Shown: positions 1-8,194, counted from the stretch's first letter. The stretch is 64,000 bases of DNA from Bradyrhizobium stylosanthis (GCF_001641335.1 NZ_LVEM01000001.1:1648580-1712579); one strand, 5' to 3'. Translations and numbers: made by a program. The notes: generated from the sequence alone by a model not told the origin.

Positions 1-42
1 CGCCCGGTGCGGCTTGATTATGACGGAACCAAGAAAACTTGT

Positions 43-54
43 CGCAGTGCAGCA
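43..54. promoter_or_regulatory. Candidate PhaR-type operator upstream of phaC
   Basis: The bases CGCAGTGCAGCA match the PhaR recognition pattern TGCRNYGCASMA, which I recall from Paracoccus work, at every position except the first. The site lies about 80 bp before the phaC start. PhaR is a repressor of PHA granule genes that senses PHA. That it acts here is an inference from the match and its place. Confidence 0.4.
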
Positions 55-131
55 CATCTTGGAGCGTGTTTAACGCCAAACGTGCGAGCTTCGCGGTGAC
101 GAATACGGAATGAGTCGTTACTGTTCTGCGT

Positions 132-1952
132 ATGAGTACCGCCACGACCGACAAGCCCAGCTCCGGGGCAAACCCGTCCGAGACGAAGTTCGATGCGGAA
201 GCCTTCGCGATGAATGTCGCGCGGGCGATGGAAAGCGGCGGCAAGGCGCTGGCCGCCTACCTCAAGCCGCGCGAGAGCGGCGAGGTGCAGGACCGCCCGC
301 CGGCCGAGCTTGCCGAGGTCGTCAAGACCTTCACCTCGGTCGCCGAATACTGGCTGTCGGATTCGTCCCGCTCGTCGGATATGCAGACCAAGCTCGCCAA
401 GGACTATCTCGACCTCTGGGGCTCGGCAGCACGGCGCATGGCCGGCCAGGACGCCGAGCCCGCGATCGCGCCCTCGCCGCGCGACAAGCGCTTTGCCGAT
501 CCGGAATGGAAGTCGAACCAGTTCTTCGATTTCATGATGCAGCTCTACCTGCTCACGGCCAGATGGGCGCAGGAGCTGGTGCGCGACGCCGAACTCGATC
601 CGCAGACCCGCCGCAAGGCCGAGTTCTACGTCCAGCAGGTCACCAACGCGATCTCGCCGTCGAACTTCGTGCTGACCAATCCGGAAGTGCTGCGCGAGAC
701 GGTGGCGAGCAGCGGCGGCAATCTGGCGCGCGGCCTGAAGATGCTGGCCGAGGACATCGCGGCCGGCAAGGGCATGCTGAAGATCCGCCAGTCCAACCCG
801 GACAATCTCGTCGTCGGCGTCAACATGGCGACGACGCCGGGCAAGGTGATCTACCAGAACGAGATGATGCAGCTGATCCAGTATTCTCCGACCACGGAGA
901 ACGTGCTGCGCACCCCCCTTCTGATCGTGCCGCCGTGGATCAACAAGTTCTACATCCTCGATCTCAAGCCGGAGAAGTCCTACATCAAGTGGTGCGTCGA
1001 TCAGGGCATCACCGTGTTCGTGATCTCATGGGTCAATCCCGACAAGCGGCTCGGCAGCAAGAGCTGGGAAGACTACATGAAGGAAGGCCCGCTCACGGCG
1101 ATGGACGTGATCGAGAAGGTCACCGGCGAGATGAAGGTGCACACGGCAGGCTATTGCGTCGGCGGCACCATGCTCGCGACCACACTGGCCTGGCTTGCCG
1201 AGAAGCGTCGCCAGCGCGTGTCGTCGGCGACGTTCTTCGCGGCGCAGGTCGACTTCACCCATGCCGGCGATCTCCTCGTCTTCGTCGACGAGGACCAGAT
1301 TGCAGCCCTCGAGCAGGACATGAAGGCGGCCGGCGTGCTCGAAGGCTCGAAGATGGCGATGGCCTTCAACATGCTGCGCTCCAACGACCTGATCTGGTCC
1401 TACGTCGTCAGCAACTATTTGAAGGGCCAGCAGCCGAGCGCGTTCGACCTGCTGCACTGGAATTCCGACGCAACGCGCATGACCGCGTCGAACCACTCCT
1501 ATTACCTGCGCAATTGCTACCTGGAGAACCGCCTCTCGACCGGCACGATGGTGCTCGACAACACCCTGCTCGATCTCTCCAAGGTCAAGGTGCCCGTCTA
1601 CAACCTGGCCACCCGCGAGGACCACATCGCGCCCGCGGAATCGGTGCTGTACGGCTCGCAGTTCTTCGGCGGCCCGGTGAAATATGTGCTGTCCGGCTCG
1701 GGTCACATCGCTGGCGTCGTCAATCCGCCGGCCTCGAACAAGTACCAGTACTGGACCAACGACAACATCAAGGGTGTCACGGTCGCGGACTGGATGAAGG
1801 GCGCGGTCGAGCACAAGGGCTCGTGGTGGCCGGACTGGCGCGAATGGCTGGGCGGGCTCGATCCCGAGGAAGTGCCGGCGCGCATCGTCGGGAGCGAGAC
1901 GCTGCCCCCGATCGAGGATGCGCCCGGCAGCTACGTCAGGGTTCGCGCGTAG
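132..1952 (+). CDS. phaC: Class I poly(3-hydroxyalkanoate) synthase PhaC
   Basis: A 606-residue protein that polymerises (R)-3-hydroxyacyl-CoA into polyhydroxyalkanoate at the surface of storage granules. It has the class I layout: an N-terminal alpha domain, then an alpha/beta-hydrolase core. The lipase-like box reads GYCVGG, with the catalytic Cys at about residue 342, followed by Asp 497 (in REDHIAP) and His 525 (in GSGHIAG). The Asp-His spacing of 28 residues equals that of the Cupriavidus necator enzyme. The length is normal for class I. The ATG at 132 was chosen because the sequence from MSTATTDKPS onward is typical; no strong ribosome site is visible. A MAPEG gene follows 64 bp downstream. 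No phaA, phaB or phasin gene is in the window. Confidence 0.95.
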   Translation: MSTATTDKPSSGANPSETKFDAEAFAMNVARAMESGGKALAAYLKPRESGEVQDRPPAELAEVVKTFTSVAEYWLSDSSRSSDMQTKLAKDYLDLWGSAARRMAGQDAEPAIAPSPRDKRFADPEWKSNQFFDFMMQLYLLTARWAQELVRDAELDPQTRRKAEFYVQQVTNAISPSNFVLTNPEVLRETVASSGGNLARGLKMLAEDIAAGKGMLKIRQSNPDNLVVGVNMATTPGKVIYQNEMMQLIQYSPTTENVLRTPLLIVPPWINKFYILDLKPEKSYIKWCVDQGITVFVISWVNPDKRLGSKSWEDYMKEGPLTAMDVIEKVTGEMKVHTAGYCVGGTMLATTLAWLAEKRRQRVSSATFFAAQVDFTHAGDLLVFVDEDQIAALEQDMKAAGVLEGSKMAMAFNMLRSNDLIWSYVVSNYLKGQQPSAFDLLHWNSDATRMTASNHSYYLRNCYLENRLSTGTMVLDNTLLDLSKVKVPVYNLATREDHIAPAESVLYGSQFFGGPVKYVLSGSGHIAGVVNPPASNKYQYWTNDNIKGVTVADWMKGAVEHKGSWWPDWREWLGGLDPEEVPARIVGSETLPPIEDAPGSYVRVRA

Positions 1953-2016
1953 CGGACTCTGCCGCGCTCCTGTATAGACTCGCTCGCACCACAGCGACGA
2001 CAGAGGGGACCGGACT

Positions 2017-2415
2017 ATGACGCGCGAATTGTTCTGGCTGACACTGACGGTGATCCTGACCGGGATCCTCTGGGTGCCCTACATCATCAACCGCTGTCAG
2101 GTTCGCGGCCTCGGCGGCGCCATGGCCAACCCCACGCGCAGCGACAAGCCGCAAGCCGAGTGGGCGAACCGCCTGATGTTCGCGCATGACAACGCGGTCG
2201 AGAACCTCGTGATCTTCGCGCCGCTGGTGCTGATCCTGAACGCGATCGACTATTCCTCGAAATGGACCGTGCTCGCCTGTGCCGTCTATTTCTGGTCCCG
2301 CGTCGCGCATCTGATCGTCTACGCGATGGGCATCCCGGTGTTCCGTACCCTCGCCTTCACCGTCGGCTTCCTCGCCCAGGCCGTGCTGGCACTGGCGATC
2401 TTCAAGGTGCTCTGA
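2017..2415 (+). CDS. MAPEG family membrane protein
   Basis: A 132-residue integral membrane protein of the MAPEG family, a group related to microsomal glutathione transferases and FLAP. About four hydrophobic helices can be read (residues 5-22, 58-74, 78-98 and 108-130). The motif ANPTRSDKPQAEWANRL, followed by a conserved Asn/Glu pair (DNAVENL), is typical of bacterial MAPEG proteins. A GAGGGGA ribosome site precedes the ATG. It lies 64 bp after phaC and 21 bp before the carbamoyltransferase homologue, so cotranscription is plausible. The substrate cannot be told from sequence; glutathione-dependent activity is known only for some members. Confidence 0.85.
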   Translation: MTRELFWLTLTVILTGILWVPYIINRCQVRGLGGAMANPTRSDKPQAEWANRLMFAHDNAVENLVIFAPLVLILNAIDYSSKWTVLACAVYFWSRVAHLIVYAMGIPVFRTLAFTVGFLAQAVLALAIFKVL

Positions 2416-2436
2416 GCGCGCGCCCGGCGCCTCGCA

Positions 2437-3303
2437 ATGCATCGCGATTCCAGCCGGGATTTCCTCCGGTTTCACGACCTCGGCGCGGACGCGCTCCTGT
2501 CCATCATCGCCCGCGCGCAGCTCCTGGCTGCGGCATGGCGGGACCGCTCCATGCCGCAAAGCCTTGCCGGCAAGCGCGTGGCCCTCATCGCGGACGACGG
2601 CGGATGGAGGAATACGACCGCGTTCGATCTCGGCGTGAAGGCGATGGGAGGCATCTGCGTGCAGCCTCCGGTCAGGTTCAATGTCCATGAGACCACGACC
2701 GATCTTGCCGGATATCTGGACAATTGGTTCGACATCCTGGTCGTGCGCACCCGGGAATTGGCGACGCTGCACGAGCTCGCAGCGCATGCGGCGGCGCCCG
2801 TCGTCAATGCCAGAACGCGCGCAAATCACCCCTGCGAGACCCTTGGCGATCTCGCCTATGTCGCCGGCAAACGCGGAACGCTGGAAGGGCTCAAGGTCGT
2901 GGGCGTGGCACCCGATGCCAACATCCTCCGCTCCTGGGTTGAAGCGTCCATCGCCCTGCCGATCGAGGTGGTGCAGGCCTATCCGGCGGATTGGCACATC
3001 CGCGACATCGCAAGTCCGGGATTCACCGCAAGCACCGATCTCGACGCCTTGCGCGATGCGGACGTGATCGTCACGGACTGCTGGCCCGGCGAGGCGCTTG
3101 ACGATCAACTCGCGGACTACCGGATATCCGCAGCGCTCCTCGACACCTGCCGCCGCGACGCGATCTTCCTCCCCTGCCCGCCGGTGACCCGCGGCCAGGA
3201 GGTCACGGCGGACGCGATGACCCACGCCACCTGCCAGAGCACGGCGGCGAAGGCTTTCCTTCTGCACGCCCAGAACGCCCTGCTGGAATGGATCGCCGCA
3301 TAG
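2437..3303 (+). CDS. Degenerate aspartate/ornithine carbamoyltransferase family protein
   Basis: A 288-residue protein with the two-domain carbamoyltransferase fold by similarity: an LxxLLSIIxRA-type N-terminal helix, a LAGKRVALI strand, a C-terminal DADVIVTDCW strand and an RGQEV tail. The three signature motifs are altered. The phosphate-binding STRTR segment is replaced by GWRNTTAF, HPCQxLxD reads HPCETLGD, and the HCLP loop before RGxEV reads LPCPPVTRG. The protein is also shorter than usual OTCases (about 305-335 residues). It may use another substrate or have lost catalysis. True argF is expected elsewhere. The start at 2437 lies 21 bp after the MAPEG stop. Confidence 0.7.
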   Translation: MHRDSSRDFLRFHDLGADALLSIIARAQLLAAAWRDRSMPQSLAGKRVALIADDGGWRNTTAFDLGVKAMGGICVQPPVRFNVHETTTDLAGYLDNWFDILVVRTRELATLHELAAHAAAPVVNARTRANHPCETLGDLAYVAGKRGTLEGLKVVGVAPDANILRSWVEASIALPIEVVQAYPADWHIRDIASPGFTASTDLDALRDADVIVTDCWPGEALDDQLADYRISAALLDTCRRDAIFLPCPPVTRGQEVTADAMTHATCQSTAAKAFLLHAQNALLEWIAA

Positions 3304-3325
3304 CCGGCGCCGCGCCGGAAATTTT
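3304..3325 (+). terminator. Possible terminator after the carbamoyltransferase-like gene
   Basis: CCGGCG-CCG-CGCCGG can form a 6-bp G/C stem with a 3-nt loop directly after the stop codon and is followed by AAATTTT. The T run is short, so this is only a likely terminator. Confidence 0.45.
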
Positions 3326-3381
3326 CAGGACGGATGCCTCGGTCGCCTGCCCATTCTGGCGGCAACCATCAACCTCAGGTG

Positions 3382-3409
3382 TTGCCGAGAGATGACACTC
3401 GGGTAGAAT
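3382..3409 (+). promoter_or_regulatory. Candidate sigma-70 promoter of the first Omp barrel gene
   Basis: TTGCCG (3382-3387) and TAGAAT (3404-3409) are separated by 16 bp and lie about 85 bp upstream of the barrel gene start at 3494. They match the vegetative -35/-10 pattern at four or five of six positions each. Confidence 0.4.
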
Positions 3410-3493
3410 CGGCAGCGTTCCGGCTTACACACACAAGTTGTCGTCCATCCCCATGTACATTTGCGCATCGCAATTGATTGATTCGGGGCAGAA

Positions 3494-4261
3494 ATGAATT
3501 GGAAGATTGCATTCGCGCTCGGCGCGTTCTCGCTCGCAGCTGTTACGACCCAAGCGAGCGCCGCTGATCTCGCCGCCCGTCCCTACACCAAGGCGCCGCC
3601 GATGATCGCGGCGATCTATGATTGGAGCGGTTTCTACATCGGCGCCAACGGCGGCTACGGCTCGTCGCGCAATTGCTGGGACGGCACCGTCGGCTTCCCG
3701 GCCGGCATCGCCGAGGGCTGCCACGATGCGACCGGGGCCGTCGCCGGTGGCCAGATCGGCTATCGCTGGCAGAGCAGCGCCTTCGTGTTCGGCCTCGAAG
3801 CGCAGGGCGATTGGGCCGACCTCTCCGGCCGCAACGCCAGCGCCGTGTTCGGCGTCGCCAACCGCACCCGTGTCGATGCCTTCGGCCTGTTCACCGGCCA
3901 GGTGGGCTACGCCTGGAACAATGCCCTGCTCTATGTGAAGGGCGGCGCCGCCGTCACCAGCAATCGCTACCGCGGCATCGGGACCGGCGGCCTGGCCGGC
4001 GCGGAGTTCGATGGTGCCAACGATACCCGCTGGGGCGGCACGATTGGTGTCGGCATCGAATACGGCTTTGCCCCGAACTGGTCGGTCGGCCTCGAATACG
4101 ACCATCTGTTCATGGGACGGCACGACGTCACGCTCACGGCCAACGGCGTGCTGGCACCGGTCGGTACGTTCTCCCGCACCGACCGCATCGGTCAGGACGT
4201 CGACCTGATCACCGCCCGCATCAACTACCGGTTCGGCGGCCCGATCATCGCGAAGTACTGA
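3494..4261 (+). CDS. Outer membrane beta-barrel protein (Omp25/Omp31-like)
   Basis: A 255-residue exported protein with a clear signal peptide (residues 1-23, ending ASA|ADL), the rhizobial sequence AADLAARPYTKAPP after it, the WSGFYIGANGGYG first strand, and alternating aromatic barrel strands to a C-terminal NYRFGGPIIAKY. The final aromatic residue fits Bam-dependent outer-membrane insertion. It belongs to the Omp25/Omp31/RopB group of small eight-stranded barrels, which are structural or immune-visible proteins without known enzyme activity. It is one of three paralogues in the window (with 10845 and 13848). Convergent argC follows after a repeat-rich gap. Confidence 0.88.
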   Translation: MNWKIAFALGAFSLAAVTTQASAADLAARPYTKAPPMIAAIYDWSGFYIGANGGYGSSRNCWDGTVGFPAGIAEGCHDATGAVAGGQIGYRWQSSAFVFGLEAQGDWADLSGRNASAVFGVANRTRVDAFGLFTGQVGYAWNNALLYVKGGAAVTSNRYRGIGTGGLAGAEFDGANDTRWGGTIGVGIEYGFAPNWSVGLEYDHLFMGRHDVTLTANGVLAPVGTFSRTDRIGQDVDLITARINYRFGGPIIAKY

Positions 4262-4280
4262 GAGCACCGATCTCCGTCAT

Positions 4281-4366
4281 CGTCATGCCCGGGCTTGTCC
4301 CGGGCATCCACGTTCTGCCTTGATCGCGGCTACGCGTGGATCGCCGGGACAAGCCCGGCCATGACG
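4281..4366. repeat. Dispersed palindromic repeat, family B (copy 1)
   Basis: An imperfect inverted repeat bounded by CGTCATGCC and GGCCATGACG, with internal CCCGGGCTTGTCCCGGGC and GCCGGGACAAGCCCGGCC arms. The same plan, including the central CCACGTTCT, occurs again at 41073-41162. It lies between the convergent Omp gene and argC, where the RNA could fold as a terminator-like or REP-like structure. Confidence 0.8.
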
Positions 4367-4385
4367 CGCAGCACGAACTCCCCCT

Positions 4386-4517
4386 GTCCCGGGCGCGGTG
4401 CAGCGCGTGAGCGCTGCTCCGCAGAACCGGGACCCAGAAAGCCGCACGCAAAGCAAGAAGAATGGGCCCCGGCTCTGCAGCGCACCGCCAAGTGGCGCTG
4501 CGCTGCGTCCGGGGCAC
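4386..4517. repeat. Dispersed palindromic repeat, family C (copy 1)
   Basis: Runs of GTCCCGGG, CAGCGC and GCGCTGC facing GCGCTGCGCTGCGTCCGGGG make an imperfect inverted repeat of about 130 bp. The same blocks (GGGTCCCGGCTCTG, GCAGCGC, GTCCGGGACACG) appear at 22756-22916. It is intergenic and fills the gap between family B copy 1 and the argC stop. Confidence 0.7.
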
Positions 4518-4526
4518 AATCGTATT

Positions 4527-5510
4527 TTACGCGTCCGCCAAGCCCAGCATCAGCCGCATGTTCTGCACGGCTGCGCCCGAGGCGCCCTTGCCGAGATTGT
4601 CCAGCCGGGCGACCAGCACCGCCTGATGGTACTTGTCGCTGGCGAAGACGTAGAGCTCGAGCATGTTGGTCTCGTTGAGCGCCTCCGGCTCGAGCCGGCC
4701 GCCCTTGGTGGCCTCGTTCTGCAGCGGCATCACCTTGACGTATTTCGAACCGGCATACCGCTTGGCCAGCGCGGCCTGAAGATCGGCACCGCCGGGCTTG
4801 CCCGGCAGCGTGTCGAGCTGGAGCGGCACCGAGACCAGCATGCCCTGCCGGTAGTTGCCGACGGAGGGAATGAAGATCGGCCGCCGCGTCAGGTTCGAAT
4901 AGAGCTGCAGCTCCGGCAGATGCTTGTGCTCGAAACCGAGACCGTACAGCTCGAACGACGGCGCGCTGCCGTCCTCGAAGCTCGCGATCATCGACTTGCC
5001 GCCGCCGGAATAGCCGCTCACCGCGTTGACGGTGACGGGATAGTCTGACGGCAACAGGCCGGCATCGACGATCGGCCGCAGCAGCGCGATGCCGCCGGTC
5101 GGATAGCAGCCGGGATTGGAGACCTTCTTCGCCGCCTTGATCTTGCCGGCCTGGTCAGCCGTCAGCTCCGGAAAGCCATAGGCCCAGTCGGGCGCGACCC
5201 GGTACGCAGTCGAGGCGTCCAGCACCTTCGGCCCGGAGGCGCCCATGCTGTCGACCAGCGCCACCGTCTCCCTGGCGGCGTCATCGGGCAGGCACAGGAT
5301 GACGAGGTCGACCTCCTCCATCAGCGCCTTCTTGGCGGCGGGATCCTTACGCTTGTCGTCGGCGATGGTCTTCACGACGACGTCGTTCTGCAGCTTCAGC
5401 CGCTCGTTGATGCCGAGCCCGGTGGTGCCGGAGCCGCCGTCGACGAAGACGGTGGCAGGCTTCTTGGCGGCGGCAGCGGTCGGGGCTTTCGTGGTGTCCG
5501 TGAGGCTCAT
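4527..5510 (-). CDS. argC: N-acetyl-gamma-glutamyl-phosphate reductase, short (type 2) form
   Basis: A 327-residue cytoplasmic enzyme of arginine biosynthesis that reduces N-acetylglutamyl phosphate to the semialdehyde with NADPH. Visible marks are the [13 protein letters not shown] nucleotide loop (residues about 22-34), [17 protein letters not shown], the catalytic Cys in NPGCYPTGG and the [10 protein letters not shown] histidine segment. The short length and the GGSGTTG start fit type 2 ArgC. Its ATG overlaps the paiB stop (ATGA), so translation is probably coupled to paiB, and both would come from the promoter at 6362-6390. An N-terminal Ala/Lys stretch (about 20 residues) precedes the fold. 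Confidence 0.93.
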   Translation of the reverse strand: MSLTDTTKAPTAAAAKKPATVFVDGGSGTTGLGINERLKLQNDVVVKTIADDKRKDPAAKKALMEEVDLVILCLPDDAARETVALVDSMGASGPKVLDASTAYRVAPDWAYGFPELTADQAGKIKAAKKVSNPGCYPTGGIALLRPIVDAGLLPSDYPVTVNAVSGYSGGGKSMIASFEDGSAPSFELYGLGFEHKHLPELQLYSNLTRRPIFIPSVGNYRQGMLVSVPLQLDTLPGKPGGADLQAALAKRYAGSKYVKVMPLQNEATKGGRLEPEALNETNMLELYVFASDKYHQAVLVARLDNLGKGASGAAVQNMRLMLGLADA

Positions 5511-6175
5511 GGCGTGCTCCTTTCGAGCATGTTGGTTTCGTTCACGAAGGCCTCCGGCCTCACGTCCTGCATCAATTGTGCGATCTCTCTGGCGTCGGCG
5601 TCGGCTTGCGCGCCGAGCGCGTTGGCGATCGCCGTATAGTCGGCGTCGGATTTGTGCTGGTTGAGCTTGAAGCTGCCTTCGACCTCTTCAACCGTCATCA
5701 CCAGACCCACGATCCCCTTCTTCATCGCCTCGAGCCGGCCGGCCGTCATCTTGCCCGACGTCCACGGCGTCTTCGGCAGCAGCCAGTTCTCGAACTTGTC
5801 GCTGAGGGTGTCGATCTGCACCGCCAGCTCACCGTCCGACAACATCCGCACCGGCCCGCTCAGGTGCACCGCCTGATACAGCCAGGTCGGCACCTGGTCC
5901 GGCGAGACGTACCAGTCGGGCGATACATAGGCATCGGCGCCATTGACCGCGAGCAGCCAGGAGGCCGCGCCATCCGCCAGCTTTACCAGCGGATTGTGAC
6001 GGGCGGCATGAAAGGCGGCCTGCGGCGTGCCATCGGCGGCGTAGGTCAGATAGAACGGCAGCGGCGAGGCTACCGGCTTGTGGCCATCGAAGGCGCACAT
6101 GGTGCCGAAGCCGCGCTCCTCGGCGAATTTCAGGCTCGCGGCGCGATCCGGTTTGAAAAAGGGTGGCGTGTACAT
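5507..6175 (-). CDS. FMN-binding PaiB-family protein
   Basis: A 222-residue protein of the PaiB family (FMN-binding split barrel, annotated as 'negative transcriptional regulator' after Bacillus subtilis PaiB). The start [17 protein letters not shown], the [17 protein letters not shown] segment and [19 protein letters not shown] are typical. Many relatives are probably flavin or haem-degrading enzymes rather than DNA-binding proteins, so the regulatory name is weak. A ribosome site (GCAGGAGATT) precedes the ATG. It is the first gene of a two-gene operon with argC, with a 4-bp overlap. A 178-nt leader with an arginine-rich small frame lies upstream. Confidence 0.82.
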   Translation of the reverse strand: MYTPPFFKPDRAASLKFAEERGFGTMCAFDGHKPVASPLPFYLTYAADGTPQAAFHAARHNPLVKLADGAASWLLAVNGADAYVSPDWYVSPDQVPTWLYQAVHLSGPVRMLSDGELAVQIDTLSDKFENWLLPKTPWTSGKMTAGRLEAMKKGIVGLVMTVEEVEGSFKLNQHKSDADYTAIANALGAQADADAREIAQLMQDVRPEAFVNETNMLERSTP

Positions 6176-6275
6176 CGTAATCTCCTGCTGGGCCTCCTTG
6201 GGGGGCCGCCGGATCAGATCGCGCTGACAGGAGAGAGAATGCCGCGGATCGGGTCCAGCGGCAAAGACGATGATC

Positions 6276-6353
6276 TCAAACGCGATCGACCGCCCAAACC
6301 GCAGAGCTGCGGCGGCGGCGACGGGCGAACAGGATGGTCGCGGCGTTGATCAT
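6276..6353 (-). CDS. Putative arginine-rich leader peptide of paiB-argC
   Basis: A 25-codon frame (MINAATILFA, then five Arg codons, then SSAVWAVDRV and TGA). The ATG is 8 nt after the -10 hexamer, so the transcript would start at or within a few bases of it, as in leaderless rhizobial leader peptides such as trpL. The Arg codons overlap the palindrome CCGCAGCTCTGCGG (6299-6312). Further down, GCCGC...GCGGC and a GGCGGC element that could pair with the Arg codons lie before the paiB ribosome site. The structure suggests ribosome-mediated attenuation by arginine. CGC is a very common codon here, so chance is possible. Confidence 0.4.
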   Translation of the reverse strand: MINAATILFARRRRRSSAVWAVDRV

Positions 6354-6361
6354 GGCGCGCG

Positions 6362-6390
6362 GCTATAAGGCCAGCGGGTTCCAGGGTCAA
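6362..6390 (-). promoter_or_regulatory. Sigma-70 promoter for the paiB-argC leader
   Basis: On the reverse strand TTGACC (6390-6385), 17 bp, then TATAGC (6367-6362). It is a near-consensus vegetative promoter. The expected start lies at about 6356-6353, on or next to the ATG of the small leader frame. Confidence 0.6.
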
Positions 6391-6554
6391 GTCCAAATCG
6401 GTGCGGGCGGACGGCAGGATGCCGCACCGCGTGACGGCATGATGTCATCGGGCTGCAGCGGAATTTCTCTTAAAGCCAGGGGTTCCCGAGATTAACCGGC
6501 GCCTCTCGGCGTCGGCGGTCCGTGCCCTTCGCAACCCAGCTTCAGGACATCGCC

Positions 6555-7556
6555 ATGACCGACATCACCCGTCGCGCAACGCTGGCCGGCGCCGCCGCCT
6601 CGGCGCTCCTGCCTTTCGTGAAAACCTCGCCCGCGAGCGCCGCCGCGCCCCCGGCCACCGCCCAGAACGCAAGCTTCTACCGCTACAACGTCGGCACCCA
6701 CCAGGTCACGGTGGTCTGCGACGGCGTCGCCACCGTCACCCTGACGGACAATTACGCGGCCGGCGCCAGCAAGGACGACATCAACAAGGTCTTCGCCGAG
6801 CATCATCTGCCGGCCGACAAGGTCACCCACACCTTCAACCCCGTGGTCATCAACACCGGACCGAAGCTGGTCGTCATCGACACCGGCCTCGGGCCCGACC
6901 AGTTCGCGCAGACCAAGGGCAAGGTCGGCCAGTTCCACAACAACCTCGCGGCCGCCAGCATCGACCGCGCGGCGGTCGATGCCGTCATCATCTCCCACTT
7001 CCACGGCGACCACATCAACGGCCTGCTGGCAGCCGAGAACAAGCCCGCCTTCCCCAATGCCGAGATCCTTGTGCCGGCGGTGGAATGGAAGTTCTGGATG
7101 GACGACGGCGAGATGAGCAAGGGGACCGGCAATCCGATCCTCGAGAACAACTTCAAGAACATCCGCCGCGTGTTCGACGCGCTCGGCCGCAAGGTGACCC
7201 AATACGAATCCGGCAAGGAGGTTGCGCCCGGCATCACCTCGGTCGCGAGCCCCGGCCACACGCCGGGCCACAATTCCTTCATCGTCGCCTCCGGCGCGGA
7301 GAAGGTGCTGGTGCAGGTCGACATCACCGCAGGCGCGGCGTTCCTGTTCGTGAAGCATCCCGAATGGAACATCGCCTCCGACGTCGACAAGCCGCTCGCG
7401 CAGGAGACGCGCCGCAAGCTCTACGACATGGCGATTGCCGAGAAGATGCCGATCCAGGCCTTCCACGCCGCCTTCCCCGGCCTCGTCCGCGTCGAGAAGG
7501 AGAAGGACGGCTCCGGCTATCGCTGGATTCCCTCGATCTGGAACGCTTCGCTCTAG
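6555..7556 (+). CDS. Exported MBL-fold metallo-hydrolase
   Basis: A 333-residue metallo-beta-lactamase fold hydrolase. The metal-binding motif SHFHGDHINGL (HxHxDH) is intact, with later metal ligands in SPGHTPGHNSF and the distal His in the AFHAAFPG segment. The N-terminus MTDITRRATLAGAAASALLPF resembles a twin-arginine signal, and cleavage after SAA would release it to the periplasm. The start at 6555 was preferred over an upstream in-frame ATG at 6522 because it places the RR motif normally. Related proteins are called quorum-quenching lactonases or AttM-like, but the substrate is not determined. A convergent hairpin follows. Confidence 0.85.
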   Translation: MTDITRRATLAGAAASALLPFVKTSPASAAAPPATAQNASFYRYNVGTHQVTVVCDGVATVTLTDNYAAGASKDDINKVFAEHHLPADKVTHTFNPVVINTGPKLVVIDTGLGPDQFAQTKGKVGQFHNNLAAASIDRAAVDAVIISHFHGDHINGLLAAENKPAFPNAEILVPAVEWKFWMDDGEMSKGTGNPILENNFKNIRRVFDALGRKVTQYESGKEVAPGITSVASPGHTPGHNSFIVASGAEKVLVQVDITAGAAFLFVKHPEWNIASDVDKPLAQETRRKLYDMAIAEKMPIQAFHAAFPGLVRVEKEKDGSGYRWIPSIWNASL

Positions 7557-7567
7557 GCGTTGCGTAA

Positions 7568-7604
7568 TGCTCTGACCGGGCGGCCCGACTGCCCGGTCAG
7601 AGCA
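7568..7604. terminator. Bidirectional hairpin terminator between the MBL and dedA genes
   Basis: TGCTCTGACCGGGC, a 9-nt loop, and its exact complement form a perfect 14-bp stem between two convergent genes. The right arm includes the stop codon of the dedA gene. There is no long T run, but place and stability fit a shared terminator. Confidence 0.65.
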
Positions 7605-8127
7605 GCCGCCAGATCCATTCCATGACCTTGGCGATGACGTCGCCGAACAGCAGAAGTGCGGCCGACCAGATCAGCGCCGAGACGAAATTGGCGGCCTGAA
7701 AGCTCCAATAGGGCATCTCGAAAATGCCGGCCGCCAGCGGCACCGAGGCGCGCAAGGGGCCGAAGAAGCGGCCGATGAAGATGCTGGGTATCCCCCAGCT
7801 CCGCACGAAGGCCTCACCCCTCGGCAGCAGCTCCGGATAGCGCGAGAGCGGCCACATCTGGGCGACGTGCTCCTTGTAGCGGTAGCCGAACCAGTAGGAG
7901 ACCCAGTCGCCGAGCGCCGCGCCGAGGCCGCCCGCGATCCAGACCGGATAGAAGCTGATGCCGCTCGCGCCGATCAGCGCACCGATCGCCACCAGCGCGC
8001 CCCAGGCCGGGATCAAAAGCGAGATGAAGGCGAGCGACTCCCCGAATGCAAGCGCGAACACGATCGGAGCTGCCCAAGCCTGGTGAGCACGCACGAATTC
8101 GGCCAGGGCGTGCGCATACTGCTCCAT
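7597..8127 (-). CDS. DedA family inner-membrane protein
   Basis: A 176-residue member of the DedA (SNARE-associated/VTT) family. It shows the reentrant segment with FALAFGESLAFISLLIPAWGAL, the GAALGDWVSYWFGYRYK motif, FIGRFFGPLRASVPLAAG, and C-terminal hydrophobic helices. DedA proteins act as lipid transporters or scramblases and support proton-motive force and drug tolerance. The ATG at 8127 (MEQYAHALAEF) was chosen over upstream in-frame starts to 8208, which would add a polar, unrelated stretch. An inverted repeat at 8195-8217 lies in the probable promoter. Confidence 0.88.
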   Translation of the reverse strand: MEQYAHALAEFVRAHQAWAAPIVFALAFGESLAFISLLIPAWGALVAIGALIGASGISFYPVWIAGGLGAALGDWVSYWFGYRYKEHVAQMWPLSRYPELLPRGEAFVRSWGIPSIFIGRFFGPLRASVPLAAGIFEMPYWSFQAANFVSALIWSAALLLFGDVIAKVMEWIWRLL

Positions 8128-8194
8128 TCCAGAAAAGCCTTCCCGCCCTTGCCTTAAGGTGCTGCTCGATGAAAACGACTGGTAAGCCAAGGAC

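Larger units (their letters stand above)
6176..6554. other. 379-bp divergent intergenic region between paiB and the MBL hydrolase gene
   Basis: On the reverse strand it holds a good promoter (6362-6390) and an arginine-rich leader reading frame with hairpins (6276-6353). The part nearer the forward gene (about 6400-6554) has no clear promoter; GAATTTCTCTTAAAG near 6460-6475 is the only A/T-rich spot. Confidence 0.6.

Noticed and set aside
110..2020. A forward frame slightly longer than phaC in another phase
   Set aside because: It is a shadow with an Arg/Gly-rich product; the phaC frame has the full catalytic triad.
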